The notes under the pieces were generated by a model. That model was not told the origin of the DNA, searched no databases, and saw only the letters and a program-made list of their open reading frames with translations. A stretch of 37,237 nt of DNA from a virus. Below are positions 37,157 to 37,237 of this stretch, piece after piece; the first letter of the stretch is position 1; each line of letters opens with the position of its first letter. The stretch spans positions 1-37,237 of the IMG/VR virus record IMGVR_UViG_3300035660_000040; one strand, given 5' to 3'. The position numbers were made by a program, and so were the translations under genes.

Positions 37157-37237
37157 ATGGGCCAAACCATGGAACAAGATTGGAAGACAAACATGGTGTG
37201 TAAAAATGATGAAGAAAACCTCAGTGAAGAGAGAGAT
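37157..37237 (+). CDS. Possible partial gene running off the right edge
   Basis: The ATG at 37157 (or 37169) opens a plus-strand frame of at least 27 codons without a stop to the window end (MGQTMEQDWKTNMVCKNDEEN...). TTTAATATAT at 37146-37155 is a TATA-like sequence, but closer to the ATG than is usual. Outside the right 18-bp repeat, it would be a host gene if the repeats are attachment sites, or a divergent viral regulator if they are operators. Confidence 0.3.
   Translation, partial: MGQTMEQDWKTNMVCKNDEENLSEERD

Noticed and set aside
1-37237. CRISPR array, tRNA or rRNA genes
   Set aside because: No regularly spaced repeats and no cloverleaf or rRNA-like segments were noticed on either strand; the Cas4-like nuclease stands alone, without other cas genes.
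1-37237. Circular genome joined at the window edges
   Set aside because: The frame open at the right edge can be continued into base 1, but the joined product (rich in Cys and His, ending at TAG near 151) does not look natural, and no terminal overlap is seen.

Overview
The window carries an almost complete head-tailed virus (Caudoviricetes-type) genome, most likely an archaeal virus or provirus. The virus assignment rests on a large terminase, an HK97-type portal, a protease/scaffold protein, an HK97-type major capsid protein, head-tail connectors, a tail tube, a frameshifted tail chaperone, a short tape measure and tail hub/fibre proteins. The archaeal assignment rests on a family B DNA polymerase, an archaeo-eukaryotic-type prim-pol, an ABC-ATPase/acetyltransferase fusion of a mainly archaeal type (COG2401-like), TATA-like boxes about 25-30 nt upstream of start codons (some apparently leaderless), and T-rich terminators. 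The host lineage cannot be fixed from sequence alone.

Layout. Nearly everything is read on the minus strand, so the map runs from right to left. 37.1-35.1 kb: promoter with tandem repeats, three small genes, a tyrosine recombinase and a T-rich terminator. 34.9-25.3 kb: small genes, HNH nuclease, ABC-GNAT fusion, prim-pol, PolB, a P-loop kinase-like protein, a fused nucleotide-pool enzyme, a nuclease-zincin fusion and the small terminase. 25.3-21.2 kb: membrane and zinc-binding small proteins around the large terminase. 21.2-20.0 kb: a 585-bp non-coding stretch with two related stem-loop elements, and the only plus-strand genes (a zinc-ribbon membrane peptide and an ASCH protein). 20.0-1.6 kb: portal, membrane protein, ASCH protein, protease/scaffold, decoration protein, capsid, connectors, tail and fibres. 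1.6-0.17 kb: a small recombination module ending in a Cas4-like nuclease.

Genes are tightly packed, with many ATGA/GTGA stop-start overlaps and clear Shine-Dalgarno sequences, which points to long polycistronic transcripts and translational coupling. An 18-bp near-palindromic direct repeat lies 109 bp from each end of the window (110-127 and 37111-37128). With the recombinase next to the right copy, this suggests attL/attR of a 37,001-bp provirus. An operator role for the repeat is the main alternative.

Most notable observations: a textbook -1 frameshift site (C CCT TTA) joining the two tail-chaperone reading frames; a RecU-like nuclease fused to an HExxH metallopeptidase-like domain; a deoxyribosyltransferase-like/dNTP-diphosphohydrolase fusion; paired conserved RNA-like stem-loops between the early and late blocks; a structured leader with an imperfect hammerhead-like core; and an integrase lacking the usual first catalytic arginine.
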